Shown: positions 12,903 to 18,993 of the stretch, piece by piece
How the letters are laid out: each line of letters begins with the position of its first letter
How positions within the stretch are numbered: position 1 is the stretch's first letter
Virus record (IMG/VR): IMGVR_UViG_3300035438_001527
Coordinates: 1 to 28,416 of that record
DNA from: a virus
Length of the DNA stretch: 28,416 bases
Strand: one strand, 5' to 3'
Position numbers and translations under genes: made by a program
Notes under the pieces: generated by a model
What the model was told of the DNA's origin: nothing
Seen by the model: only the letters and a program-made list of their open reading frames with translations
Database searches by the model: none

Positions 12903-12987
12903 CCGCACAAAGTGTGGAGGAACTGGCCAGAGATTTATTCTTGCAAACTCGATGCCGAAAGTCGAGCTGCCCATCTACGGGATGGGC
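12903..12987 (+). ncRNA. Three-hairpin spacer RNA
   Basis: Hairpins CCGCAC/GTGTGG (loop AAA), CTCGA/TCGAG and GCCCAT/ATGGGC lie in sequence between tRNA-Val and tRNA-His. The last is followed by TTT, so it could terminate or serve as a processing signal. Confidence 0.45.
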
Positions 12988-12992
12988 TTTAT

Positions 12993-13066
12993 GGTGGATG
13001 TAGCTCAATCGGGAGAGCGTTGGTTTGTGGAACCAAAGGTAGTGGGATCGAAACCCATCATTCACC
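12993..13066 (+). tRNA. tRNA-His(GTG)
   Basis: G-1 opposite C73, acceptor GTGGATG/CATTCAC, D-stem GCTC/GAGC, anticodon stem TTGGT/ACCAA with loop TTGTGGA (GTG). The T-loop ATCGAAA starts with A instead of T54, unusual. Confidence 0.92.
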
Positions 13067-13071
13067 CAAAT

Positions 13072-13158
13072 GGAAGATTGTCAGAGTGGTCTATCGTATC
13101 TCTTTGCTAAAGAGATGGTCGCGAAAGCGGCCCAGAGGTTCGAATCCTTTATCTTCCG
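13072..13158 (+). tRNA. tRNA-Ser(GCT)
   Basis: Acceptor GGAAGAT/ATCTTCC, anticodon stem TCTCT/AGAGA with loop TTGCTAA (GCT), long variable arm, T-loop TTCGAAT, discriminator G. Confidence 0.94.
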
Positions 13159-13187
13159 CTTAATTTTGATAAATAATAAATGAAGTT

Positions 13188-13217
13188 TTGAAACATACAA
13201 GCTTTGGTCTGTATAAC
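13188..13217 (+). promoter_or_regulatory. Class A phage promoter before tRNA-Leu
   Basis: TTGAAAC (13188-13194) and TATAAC (13212-13217) with 17 bases between. It drives tRNA-Leu(TAA) and the epimerase. Confidence 0.75.
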
Positions 13218-13254
13218 TAACATAACGTTCTTAAAATTATAAACGAATTAAAAT

Positions 13255-13340
13255 GCACTCGTGGTGAAATAGGTAGACACGAGGGACTTAAAATCCCTTG
13301 GCCAGTGATGGTCGTGCCGGTTCGATTCCGGCCGAGTGTA
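13255..13340 (+). tRNA. tRNA-Leu(TAA)
   Basis: Acceptor GCACTCG/CGAGTGT (G-T first pair), anticodon stem AGGGA/TCCCT with loop CTTAAAA (TAA), long variable arm, T-stem GCCGG/CCGGC. Confidence 0.94.
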
Positions 13341-13348
13341 CAAAAAGT

Positions 13349-14221
13349 ATGGCAAAAGCATTAGTTACAGGTGGAGCAGGTTTTATTGGATCTAATTTGG
13401 TCGACTTCTTATTAAAGGAAGGACACGAAGTTGAGGTTTGGGATGACTTATCCACTGGTAAACTTGAAAGACTTTCTAAAGAAGTAGAATTCAAAAGATT
13501 AGACTTAACTAGAGATGTTCTACCAGATATTGAAGTTGATTGGGTATTTCACTTAGCAGCACCAGTATCTGTTCAAGAATCTTTGGAAAATCCATCTAAA
13601 TATATGTATGGTTGTTTTGGTACAACTTATAGAATGTTAGATTGGTCTAGAAGAAATAGTGCTAAGAGCTTTACGTTAGCATCGACCGCTGCTGTGTATG
13701 GAGAAACAGAACAAATACCTGTTAAAGAAACAGATGAATTGAATCCTATTTCTCCATACGCTGAATGGAAATTAAAAGCTGAAGATTGTTTAAGCATGTA
13801 CAAATCATATTTTACATGTACAGCACTCAGATTCTTTAATGTCTATGGCAACGGTCAAAGTAGCACTGGAAGTTATGCTCCAGCTGTTGCAAGATTTTTA
13901 GATCAATATAGATCTGAACAACCAATAACAGTGACAGGTTCTGGCTTACAAACCAGAGATTATGTCAATGTTAATGATATATGTTCAGCACTATATGAAT
14001 CTGGAAAAAGAATTGGACCATTCTTAATAATGAATGTTGGATCAGGCAAAGAAATAGCTATCTTAGACATAGCAAAAGCCTTTGAAACAAATATAACATT
14101 CATTGATAAAAGAAAAGAACCAATGAGATCTGGAGCTGATATTACTTTAATTAAAAGTAAATTAGCATGGAGACCAAAGGAAAATATCTTTGAATGGATC
14201 AAACATAATTTAGATCTTTGA
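13349..14221 (+). CDS. NAD-dependent epimerase/dehydratase (extended SDR)
   Basis: A 290-residue Rossmann enzyme of the UDP-glucose 4-epimerase type. It has TGGAGFIGSN (residues 7-16) for NAD, Asp32-Asp33 at the end of strand 2, and HLAAPVSVQESLENP. The catalytic Ser/Thr is in ASTAAVYGE (111-119), with Tyr137 and Lys141 in SPYAEWK. RFFNVYG and RDYVNVNDI are substrate-domain hallmarks. It likely makes a nucleotide sugar for glycosylating virion or DNA. ATG 13349 lies nine bases after tRNA-Leu; a longer frame back to 13298 runs through the tRNA and is rejected. The TGA stop lies inside boxA copy 3. Confidence 0.92.
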   Translation: MAKALVTGGAGFIGSNLVDFLLKEGHEVEVWDDLSTGKLERLSKEVEFKRLDLTRDVLPDIEVDWVFHLAAPVSVQESLENPSKYMYGCFGTTYRMLDWSRRNSAKSFTLASTAAVYGETEQIPVKETDELNPISPYAEWKLKAEDCLSMYKSYFTCTALRFFNVYGNGQSSTGSYAPAVARFLDQYRSEQPITVTGSGLQTRDYVNVNDICSALYESGKRIGPFLIMNVGSGKEIAILDIAKAFETNITFIDKRKEPMRSGADITLIKSKLAWRPKENIFEWIKHNLDL

Positions 14222-14234
14222 CATATTGGTAAAA
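14214..14234 (+). promoter_or_regulatory. boxA-like antitermination site, copy 3
   Basis: ATCTTTGACATATTGG then TAAAA. The epimerase stop TGA is part of the motif, so antitermination would be reloaded exactly where translation ends and untranslated RNA resumes. Confidence 0.65.
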
Positions 14235-14244
14235 TAAAGAAATT

Positions 14245-14299
14245 AGGATGCATACAGCAAATTTAAAAACTTTTATTGGAAAAAGCAAAACTGCATCCT
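14245..14299 (+). ncRNA. Spacer RNA with 8-bp closing stem
   Basis: AGGATGCA (14245-14252) pairs perfectly with TGCATCCT (14292-14299), enclosing 39 A-rich bases. It lies between boxA copy 3 and tRNA-Ile. Confidence 0.45.
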
Positions 14300-14306
14300 G
14301 TTAAAT

Positions 14307-14380
14307 AGACACTTAGCTCAATTGGTTAGAGCATTCGCCTGATACGCGAAAGGTTACAAGTTCGATTCTTGTAGTGTCTA
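14307..14380 (+). tRNA. tRNA-Ile(GAT)
   Basis: Acceptor AGACACT/AGTGTCT, anticodon stem TTCGC/GCGAA with loop CTGATAC (GAT), T-stem ACAAG/CTTGT. Confidence 0.95.
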
Positions 14381-14386
14381 CGCAGA

Positions 14387-14513
14387 AATCCAACACAACG
14401 ACGACTTGCAAACAAAGTATTCTAGTGATAGAAGCAGTCATCCAAGTATGATTTGGAACGTGCACTGGTAGGCAACCAACCTATATTATGATACGAGCTA
14501 ATACTTGTGGATT
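14387..14513 (+). ncRNA. Structured spacer RNA
   Basis: AATCCA (14387-14392) pairs with TGGATT (14508-14513). Inside are TTCTA/TAGAA with loop GTGA, and TAGG/CCTA. A further hairpin ATCAG/CTGAT follows at about 14523-14539, before tRNA-Asp. The fold is approximate. Confidence 0.4.
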
Positions 14514-14545
14514 AAAGGTGACGATCAGGAAAGACTGATAATTTT

Positions 14546-14617
14546 GGTCTCATAGTTAATCGGCTATAATATTGCCCTGTCACGGCAAAGTGCCGGGTTC
14601 GATTCCCGGTGGGACCG
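14546..14617 (+). tRNA. tRNA-Asp(GTC)
   Basis: Acceptor GGTCTCA/TGGGACC, anticodon stem TTGCC/GGCAA with loop CTGTCAC (GTC), T-loop TTCGATT, discriminator G. Confidence 0.95.
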
Positions 14618-14629
14618 CAAACGATTGTT

Positions 14630-14645
14630 GTTCTTTGACATACTA
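14630..14645 (+). promoter_or_regulatory. boxA-like site, copy 4 (shorter)
   Basis: GTTCTTTGACATACTA; the 3' half diverges from the other copies. It lies between tRNA-Asp and the membrane-protein gene. Confidence 0.55.
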
Positions 14646-14665
14646 AAAAATAAAAATTAAAAAAT

Positions 14666-15016
14666 ATGGATACAATATCATTTATTTTAGGAATGTCCTC
14701 GGTGGTGGTTATCGCAATTGCGGTGGTTGCTGTCACAGGATTTTTTAAGGTCAGAAATGTTGAGAAACAATTCAATAACTACGAACAAAACTTTATGGTT
14801 GAGTTTGATAGTAGAACAAAAGAAATTCACGATAATATAAATTATGTAAATAATGATTTAAATCGTAGAATTGATGAAGAAGGCAATGAATTAAATCGTA
14901 GAATTGATAACACAGAAAGAGAAATCTTTTCCCAATTAGATTCTCGATTAGATAAATTGGAAACTAAATTGACAGACACAATTAAAAACGGTTGTGATCC
15001 TGTTAAAAATAATTAA
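14666..15016 (+). CDS. Small membrane-anchored coiled-coil protein
   Basis: 116 residues. One N-terminal transmembrane helix (about residues 8-27, SSVVVIAIAVVAVTGFF) is followed by a polar coiled coil with repeats NDLNRRIDEEGNELNRRID and DSRLDKLETKL. The layout, with a short N-terminus, one helix and a long coiled coil, recalls inner-membrane spanins, but no outer-membrane partner is adjacent. A similar architecture occurs at 26183. It is the only protein gene between tRNA-Asp and tRNA-Leu(TAG). Confidence 0.78.
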   Translation: MDTISFILGMSSVVVIAIAVVAVTGFFKVRNVEKQFNNYEQNFMVEFDSRTKEIHDNINYVNNDLNRRIDEEGNELNRRIDNTEREIFSQLDSRLDKLETKLTDTIKNGCDPVKNN

Positions 15017-15064
15017 CGAGTCATAAGACATAATAAATAAATCGTTAAAGACAATAATCGTTAT

Positions 15065-15138
15065 TACCCTTTCGTCTAATGGCAGGACAGCTGGTTTTGG
15101 TCCAGCTAATCGAGGTTCGAGTCCTTGAGGGGTAACCA
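15065..15138 (+). tRNA. tRNA-Gln(TTG)
   Basis: Acceptor TACCCTT/AGGGGTA, anticodon stem GCTGG/CCAGC with loop TTTTGGT (TTG), T-stem CGAGG/CCTTG, CCA encoded. Confidence 0.94.
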
Positions 15139-15143
15139 AACAT

Positions 15144-15219
15144 AGCGGGTTGGTAGAAGTGGTATCTCGCGAGCCTCATAAGCTCGAGGTCGGGGGTTCG
15201 AATCCCTCACCCGCAACCA
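15144..15219 (+). tRNA. tRNA with CAT anticodon (Met family), third
   Basis: Anticodon stem CGAGC/GCTCG with loop CTCATAA. Acceptor AGCGGGT/ACCCGCA has an unpaired first position (A1/A72), which is initiator-like, but the anticodon stem lacks the three G-C pairs of initiators. CCA encoded. Confidence 0.88.
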
Positions 15220-15221
15220 AA

Positions 15222-15298
15222 TGAAGTGTAGCTCAGTGACATTAATGAGAGCAAGTCGTAAAAGACCGTGACGGTAGGTTGAATTCCTCCCACTTCAT
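15222..15298 (+). tRNA. tRNA-like element with broken anticodon arm
   Basis: Acceptor TGAAGTG/CACTTCA is perfect and a D-arm GCTC..GAGAGC is present. The T-arm is altered (GTAGG/CCTCC, loop TTGAATT). The anticodon region shows only GTC/GAC around GTAAAA, so no anticodon can be assigned. Confidence 0.4.
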
Positions 15299-15302
15299 AT
15301 TT

Positions 15303-15374
15303 GGTCCCATCGTCTATCGGTTAGGACATCAGGTTTTCATCCTGAAAAGTCGGGTTCGACTCCCGGTGGGACTA
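15303..15374 (+). tRNA. tRNA-Glu(TTC)
   Basis: Acceptor GGTCCCA/TGGGACT, anticodon stem TCAGG/CCTGA with loop TTTTCAT (TTC), T-loop TTCGACT. Confidence 0.94.
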
Positions 15375-15376
15375 CT

Positions 15377-15517
15377 AAGAATAACTGTCACTCCATTCAA
15401 TGTGATGTCGACAATCACGAATGGATCAAAGTGTTCATCACCCTCAGCCTAGGCCTAGAGAAAACTCTAATGAAGCTGTTAAGATTGGAGCGAGACGGGT
15501 ACTCCAAAGTTATTCTT
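15377..15517 (+). ncRNA. Highly structured 141-base RNA
   Basis: A perfect 10-bp closing stem AAGAATAACT/AGTTATTCTT. Inside are CCATTC/GAATGG stacked over GTGAT/ATCAC with the 7-base loop GTCGACA, then TAGAG/CTCTA with loop AAAA, and TTGGAG/CTCCAA. This multi-branched fold is bounded 2 bases after tRNA-Glu and 4 bases before tRNA-Ala. I do not recognise a known RNA class. Confidence 0.7.
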
Positions 15518-15521
15518 AAAT

Positions 15522-15595
15522 GGGGAATTAGCTCAGCTGGCTAGAGCGCCTGCCTTGCACGCAGGAGGTCATCGGTTCGACTCCGATATTCTCCA
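15522..15595 (+). tRNA. tRNA-Ala(TGC)
   Basis: Acceptor GGGGAAT/ATTCTCC, anticodon stem CCTGC/GCAGG with loop CTTGCAC (TGC), T-loop TTCGACT. Confidence 0.95.
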
Positions 15596-15597
15596 CT

Positions 15598-15799
15598 ATT
15601 GATGATGAAATAGTAATTAAACGAGTATCCAGAGGGAACACTGCCAGAATCCCACAACAGATAGGACGGAGAAAAGTTAATGAAAGACAATGGCGCATCG
15701 GGAACTCACACAGGCCGCAATCTGTAATCGAGTATGAAGAGTACATACCAATAGCTCTCTTTATCCCGCAATGGTAAGAAAAATGGTCGACTCATCAAT
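15598..15799 (+). ncRNA. Structured 202-base spacer RNA
   Basis: ATTGATGA (15598-15605) pairs with TCATCAAT (15792-15799), 8 bp. An inner stem TACCA/TGGTA is seen; the rest is G/A-rich and its fold is unclear by eye. The ends lie 2 bases after tRNA-Ala and 4 bases before tRNA-Asn. Confidence 0.5.
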
Positions 15800-15803
15800 A
15801 AAT

Positions 15804-15875
15804 TCCTCGGTAGCTCAGCGGTAGAGCACGCGACTGTTAATCGTGTGGTCGTAGGTTCAAATCCTACCCGGGGAG
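15804..15875 (+). tRNA. tRNA-Asn(GTT)
   Basis: Acceptor TCCTCGG/CCGGGGA, anticodon stem CGCGA/TCGTG with loop CTGTTAA (GTT), T-stem GTAGG/CCTAC. Confidence 0.94.
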
Positions 15876-15985
15876 CAACTTAAAACCGATTCGGGTTCGA
15901 CGTAAAATGGATCCTGCGCCTTGAAATATAGACAAAACGTCATTAAATATCCATCATTGAAGGTGTCATCGGTGACCTTCTAATT
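15876..15985 (+). ncRNA. Spacer with hairpins
   Basis: GACGT/ACGTC (long range), ATGGAT/ATCCAT, and a strong hairpin GAAGG/CCTTC with inner TCA/TGA (about 15958-15980). It contains GGGTTCGACG, which resembles a T-arm half but has no partner. Less well defined than the other spacers. Confidence 0.35.
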
Positions 15986-16061
15986 GCGAATATCGTATAA
16001 TGGCTTATTACTCCAGCCTTCCAAGTTGGAGATCTCAGTTCGATTCTGAGTATTCGCTCCA
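15986..16061 (+). tRNA. tRNA-Gly(TCC)
   Basis: Acceptor GCGAATA/TATTCGC, anticodon stem CCAGC/GTTGG with loop CTTCCAA (TCC), T-stem CTCAG/CTGAG, discriminator T, CCA encoded. Confidence 0.94.
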
Positions 16062-16085
16062 AATTTTACCAATATGTAAATAAAT

Positions 16086-16167
16086 GCCTGAGTGGTGGAA
16101 TTGGTAGTCACGCCAGATTTAGGATCTGGTGCCGAAAGGCGTGTCGGTTCGAGTCCGACCTTGGGTA
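16086..16167 (+). tRNA. tRNA-Leu(TAG)
   Basis: Acceptor GCCTGAG/CTTGGGT with several G-T pairs, anticodon stem CCAGA/TCTGG with loop TTTAGGA (TAG), variable arm, T-stem GTCGG/CCGAC. Last tRNA of the main array. Confidence 0.93.
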
Positions 16168-16193
16168 CAAAAATAATAGATATATAAGCCAAT

Positions 16194-16892
16194 ATGTCAA
16201 AGTTAAAATCATTTTCTGAATTCGCTGGATTTAAAGAAGTCGATGCTCTTGGTTACGGCAACGAAGCTAAGAAACATCGCTTAACATATTCCAAAGAAAA
16301 ACCAGTTATCATTAAGATGACCAAAGAAAATGGTGTCTATGAACAACTCTTACACTTTCAAAATCCAAGAAATTCAAGTCAAGAAACTCTTTCTGAAATA
16401 GAAGAAAATATATCTTTGCAAAAAGAATTAAGCGATTCAGAAATTGAGTTTATTAAAAGAGCTGAAACTGACATGTTACTTTTAATCAATGAAAGATTAA
16501 TTGAACTAGGTGGAACTGATGAGATGCTTCTTCTACAAGCAGTAACTGCATTTACAGATCCTTTGCTTTATAAGTTAAAACATTTTTATAATAGACCAAG
16601 ACCTGCTCAATTAGCAAGAGCATTAGATTTAGAATTGTATCCTGTAATTCCTACTAATGCCTCAAGTGCAGCTTATCCAAGTGGACATGCTCTTGATTCA
16701 TATACATGTGGTTGGATCATTGGTCAAAAATATCCTGAATTAGCTGATCAAATTTCAACTTTTTGTGAAGAAGTAGCTTTTACCAGAATTCAGGCTGGTG
16801 TACACTACAGATCTGATGCTGATTTTTCTAAAATCATCTTTGATAAATTAGTAGAATCACAGACAATAACCTTGGATTATTTTTTATTGTAA
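16194..16892 (+). CDS. PAP2-superfamily phosphatase
   Basis: A 232-residue acid phosphatase/PAP2 protein with all three signature motifs: K-x6-RP as Lys129...Arg136-Pro137 in KHFYNRPRP, PSGH at 162-165, and R-x5-H-x3-D as Arg198, His204 and Asp208 in TRIQAGVHYRSD. It resembles soluble class A acid phosphatases rather than membrane lipid phosphatases, because no transmembrane helices are seen. The N-terminus MSKLKSFSEFAGFKE has no signal peptide and resembles the capsid-targeting leaders of T4 head-packaged proteins. The reaction is phosphomonoester hydrolysis; the substrate is unknown. Its 3' end overlaps the convergent minus-strand gene by nine bases. Confidence 0.88.
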   Translation: MSKLKSFSEFAGFKEVDALGYGNEAKKHRLTYSKEKPVIIKMTKENGVYEQLLHFQNPRNSSQETLSEIEENISLQKELSDSEIEFIKRAETDMLLLINERLIELGGTDEMLLLQAVTAFTDPLLYKLKHFYNRPRPAQLARALDLELYPVIPTNASSAAYPSGHALDSYTCGWIIGQKYPELADQISTFCEEVAFTRIQAGVHYRSDADFSKIIFDKLVESQTITLDYFLL

Positions 16893-17840
16893 GCCAAAAG
16901 CCCAATTCGCTTCATTATAAGAAGTCCAATAGCCATTAGCGTTTAATTCAGTTTTGGCAGTTGCTGCGTTAGCTGGACTAACTGTTACTAGAGTTTGTGC
17001 TAATTGTAAAAAAGCTGTATCATTCTTTGCACATCTTAAAAACTTGATATTGGCATTCTTGTTACCAAGAAAGTTAAAGCCATTTGGAACACTGTATTTT
17101 GAATTACTTTCAATAGTCATAACACCGTTTTGAGCTGGAGATAAACCAGGATATATCGCAGCGCCACCTGCGTCTATGCCAAATAAGTTTAAACCACCTG
17201 CACCTGCTGGAGATGCAGTTGGTGAATTATTCCAATTGCCACCATTTACTCTAATCCAACATGCATCATCTGTGGGTGATATTGCCATATCAATAATATC
17301 TCCATTTACCCAAGTTGGAGTACCTGACGACATGCCTAGGCCCGCGAATTGAATTGCGTTGGCATGCCAAAAGTTTCCATTACTAGAAAATCCAATACTA
17401 GCTGTATTATTTCCTAGAGGACTATTAGTCTTTATTCCATCATTACTAATACCAATATAAGACAATCCAGTTCCGGAAGTACATTTGACACTAAACATTA
17501 TTGATGATCCATCAAGTGGGCTTAATGTAAGCACTGATTGAATTACTGTGGTTCCTTGAGTAGCTGTTGTATTAGAATTACTTAATGTAATATTACTACC
17601 CATTACATTTGGATCTAAATAAAGATTATCGACTGGAAATTGAGTAGGTTGATTATTATTGGTATTATATACAGCAATGATATATCCTGGAACTTCATCT
17701 GGACCAGCATACCAATCTAATCCACCTAAGCCATCGTAATTTTGATTATCCACACCGATAACGATATTTCCCACTACAGATGTTCCAATAGGAGGACTTC
17801 CAGGATTTTGTGTGATTGCAAAGGGTCTAAATTGTGCCAT
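16884..17840 (-). CDS. SPRY/lectin-like virion protein, the only minus-strand gene
   Basis: A 318-residue protein, rich in Gly, Asn, Ser and Thr. The centre (SIGFSSNGNFW ... GDIIDMAIS ... CWIRVNGGNWN ... YPGL) has the order of a SPRY/B30.2-like beta-sandwich. The N-terminus MAQFRPFAITQNPGSPPIGT resembles phage neck or capsid decoration and fibre proteins. The final 50 residues (AANAATAKTELNANGYWTSY) look like a small separate domain. It is convergent with the phosphatase gene and divergent from 17904. A structural adhesin is likely; the inverted orientation suggests a separately acquired or separately regulated unit. Confidence 0.72.
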   Translation of the reverse strand: MAQFRPFAITQNPGSPPIGTSVVGNIVIGVDNQNYDGLGGLDWYAGPDEVPGYIIAVYNTNNNQPTQFPVDNLYLDPNVMGSNITLSNSNTTATQGTTVIQSVLTLSPLDGSSIMFSVKCTSGTGLSYIGISNDGIKTNSPLGNNTASIGFSSNGNFWHANAIQFAGLGMSSGTPTWVNGDIIDMAISPTDDACWIRVNGGNWNNSPTASPAGAGGLNLFGIDAGGAAIYPGLSPAQNGVMTIESNSKYSVPNGFNFLGNKNANIKFLRCAKNDTAFLQLAQTLVTVSPANAATAKTELNANGYWTSYNEANWAFGLQ

Positions 17841-17855
17841 TTAATATGATTATTT

Positions 17856-17885
17856 TCTTCTATATATTCAAAAAGATATATAGAA
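17856..17885. promoter_or_regulatory. Divergent ATATATAG promoter pair
   Basis: Plus strand GATATATAGAAAAAC (17875 on) faces minus strand GAATATATAGAAGA (17869 back to 17856). The same ATATATAGAA core lies at 26155 before another gene. It resembles a T4-type late -10 element. No class A -35 is present. Confidence 0.5.
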
Positions 17886-17903
17886 AAACAAAGTACATCT
17901 ACC

Positions 17904-18947
17904 GTGGAATTATTAACTTACGAATCATTTATAAACAGTTCTAAGATCGTTGAATCTAGAAGACAACTACTAATAAACATCTTTAATCAATTTGAAGATA
18001 TTAAGCCGATTATGAACGAGGCTATTGCTATCATAGAACTTGGATCTTTAGACGAGGCTTTCGAAGGAGAAATCAATGAAGAAAGCATCATGGCTAAAAT
18101 GAAAGATAAATTAGCTCAAGCTGTTGCTGTTGCAAAAGAAAAAGGCAAAGAAGCCTTGACTGGAGCTCAACAAAAAATTATTCAATTAGGTGGAAGTATT
18201 GGTAGTGTTATTAAATTAATGATTGGTAAATTAAAAGAATGGATTTCAGCTGCATTTACAGCTGCTAAAGGATTTTATGCCAAAGCTGCTCAAGCTAAAT
18301 CAGCTGATATTAAGGATATGGTTAGTAAAGCAAGCGATGATACAAAGAATTTAATGATTAAAGAAATAGGACATTTAAAAACAGTTACTTCTTCTACTGC
18401 TTCATGGGTAATGAGTGGATTTTCTAAAGATGCAACTAAAGCTGCGGCTGAAGCTGCTAAAGAAGATGTTAAAGAATCATTTGAATTGGTAATTTTAGAA
18501 TCTATTAATGAAGCTGTTTTATCAGGTGAATTGGACTTTACAGATCTTTTAGAATCTGATGGTCACAGTGCTGGAATTCCGTTTGTTAGTGCTATTGCAC
18601 ATAAAATGCACCATATTCCTCCATTTAATCTATTAGACAAAGTAAAACAAGGAGCTGAGAAAGTTGCCTCCGGAGTTTTAAATAAACTTTCATATTATGC
18701 AACTGAATTAGCAGGTGCTCCAGGCCCATTTAAATTTGTTGCTCTGGCCGCCATTATTGGTATTATAGCTGAAGTACAGTTTAAAGGTATTGCAAAACAT
18801 GCAGTTTTACACGCTGTTCCTGGATTAGGTTTAATGGCTTCTATTATATCTAACGTTGCAATGGCATTAGCCGTTGTTGGTATTGTTGAAGCGCTTATCG
18901 CTAAAAAAGATGGCGATGAAGAAGGTCACGACAAAGCTGAAGCCTAA
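17904..18947 (+). CDS. Unknown helical protein with two C-terminal membrane segments
   Basis: 347 residues starting at a GTG. The N-terminus MELLTYESFINSSKIVES resembles T4 capsid-targeting sequences (TY-x-x-FI). Residues 60-200 are Ala/Lys-rich helices (MKDKLAQAVAVAKEKGKEAL, KAAAEAAKEDVKESFELV). Two hydrophobic segments follow at about 279-296 and 312-337, then an acidic tail. It may be an internal head protein or a membrane-active virion protein delivered with DNA. Family not recognised. Confidence 0.7.
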   Translation: MELLTYESFINSSKIVESRRQLLINIFNQFEDIKPIMNEAIAIIELGSLDEAFEGEINEESIMAKMKDKLAQAVAVAKEKGKEALTGAQQKIIQLGGSIGSVIKLMIGKLKEWISAAFTAAKGFYAKAAQAKSADIKDMVSKASDDTKNLMIKEIGHLKTVTSSTASWVMSGFSKDATKAAAEAAKEDVKESFELVILESINEAVLSGELDFTDLLESDGHSAGIPFVSAIAHKMHHIPPFNLLDKVKQGAEKVASGVLNKLSYYATELAGAPGPFKFVALAAIIGIIAEVQFKGIAKHAVLHAVPGLGLMASIISNVAMALAVVGIVEALIAKKDGDEEGHDKAEA

Positions 18948-18948
18948 C

Positions 18949-18977
18949 TGAAACATTATTTTATTAGGGAGTATAAC
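18949..18977 (+). promoter_or_regulatory. Class A phage promoter before M42 peptidase
   Basis: TGAAAC (18949-18954) and TATAAC (18972-18977) with 17 bases between; ATG at 18994. Confidence 0.75.
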
Positions 18978-18990
18978 TCTAAAATAAAAT
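18958..18990 (+). terminator. Hairpin overlapping the promoter
   Basis: ATTTTATT pairs with AATAAAAT, with further pairs inside (GAG/CTC). It may end the transcript of the preceding gene or act on read-through RNA. It lacks a T-tract, so its termination role is uncertain. It ends three bases before the peptidase ATG. Confidence 0.4.
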
Positions 18991-18993
18991 TAC

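Noticed and set aside
12844-13163. ORFs on both strands across tRNA-Val, tRNA-His and tRNA-Ser
   Set aside because: They lie entirely over tRNA genes and show no protein-like pattern. The same holds for minus-strand ORFs at 11237, 14948, 15528, 15980 and 21261.
13298-13348. Extended N-terminus for the epimerase
   Set aside because: It would translate through tRNA-Leu; the Rossmann motif begins right after ATG 13349.
14249-14305. 18-codon ORF before tRNA-Ile
   Set aside because: It coincides with the 8-bp closed stem AGGATGCA/TGCATCCT; an RNA structure explains the sequence better than a peptide.
15876-15985. Additional tRNA around GGGTTCGACG
   Set aside because: The T-loop-like sequence has no matching T-stem or acceptor at the right distance.
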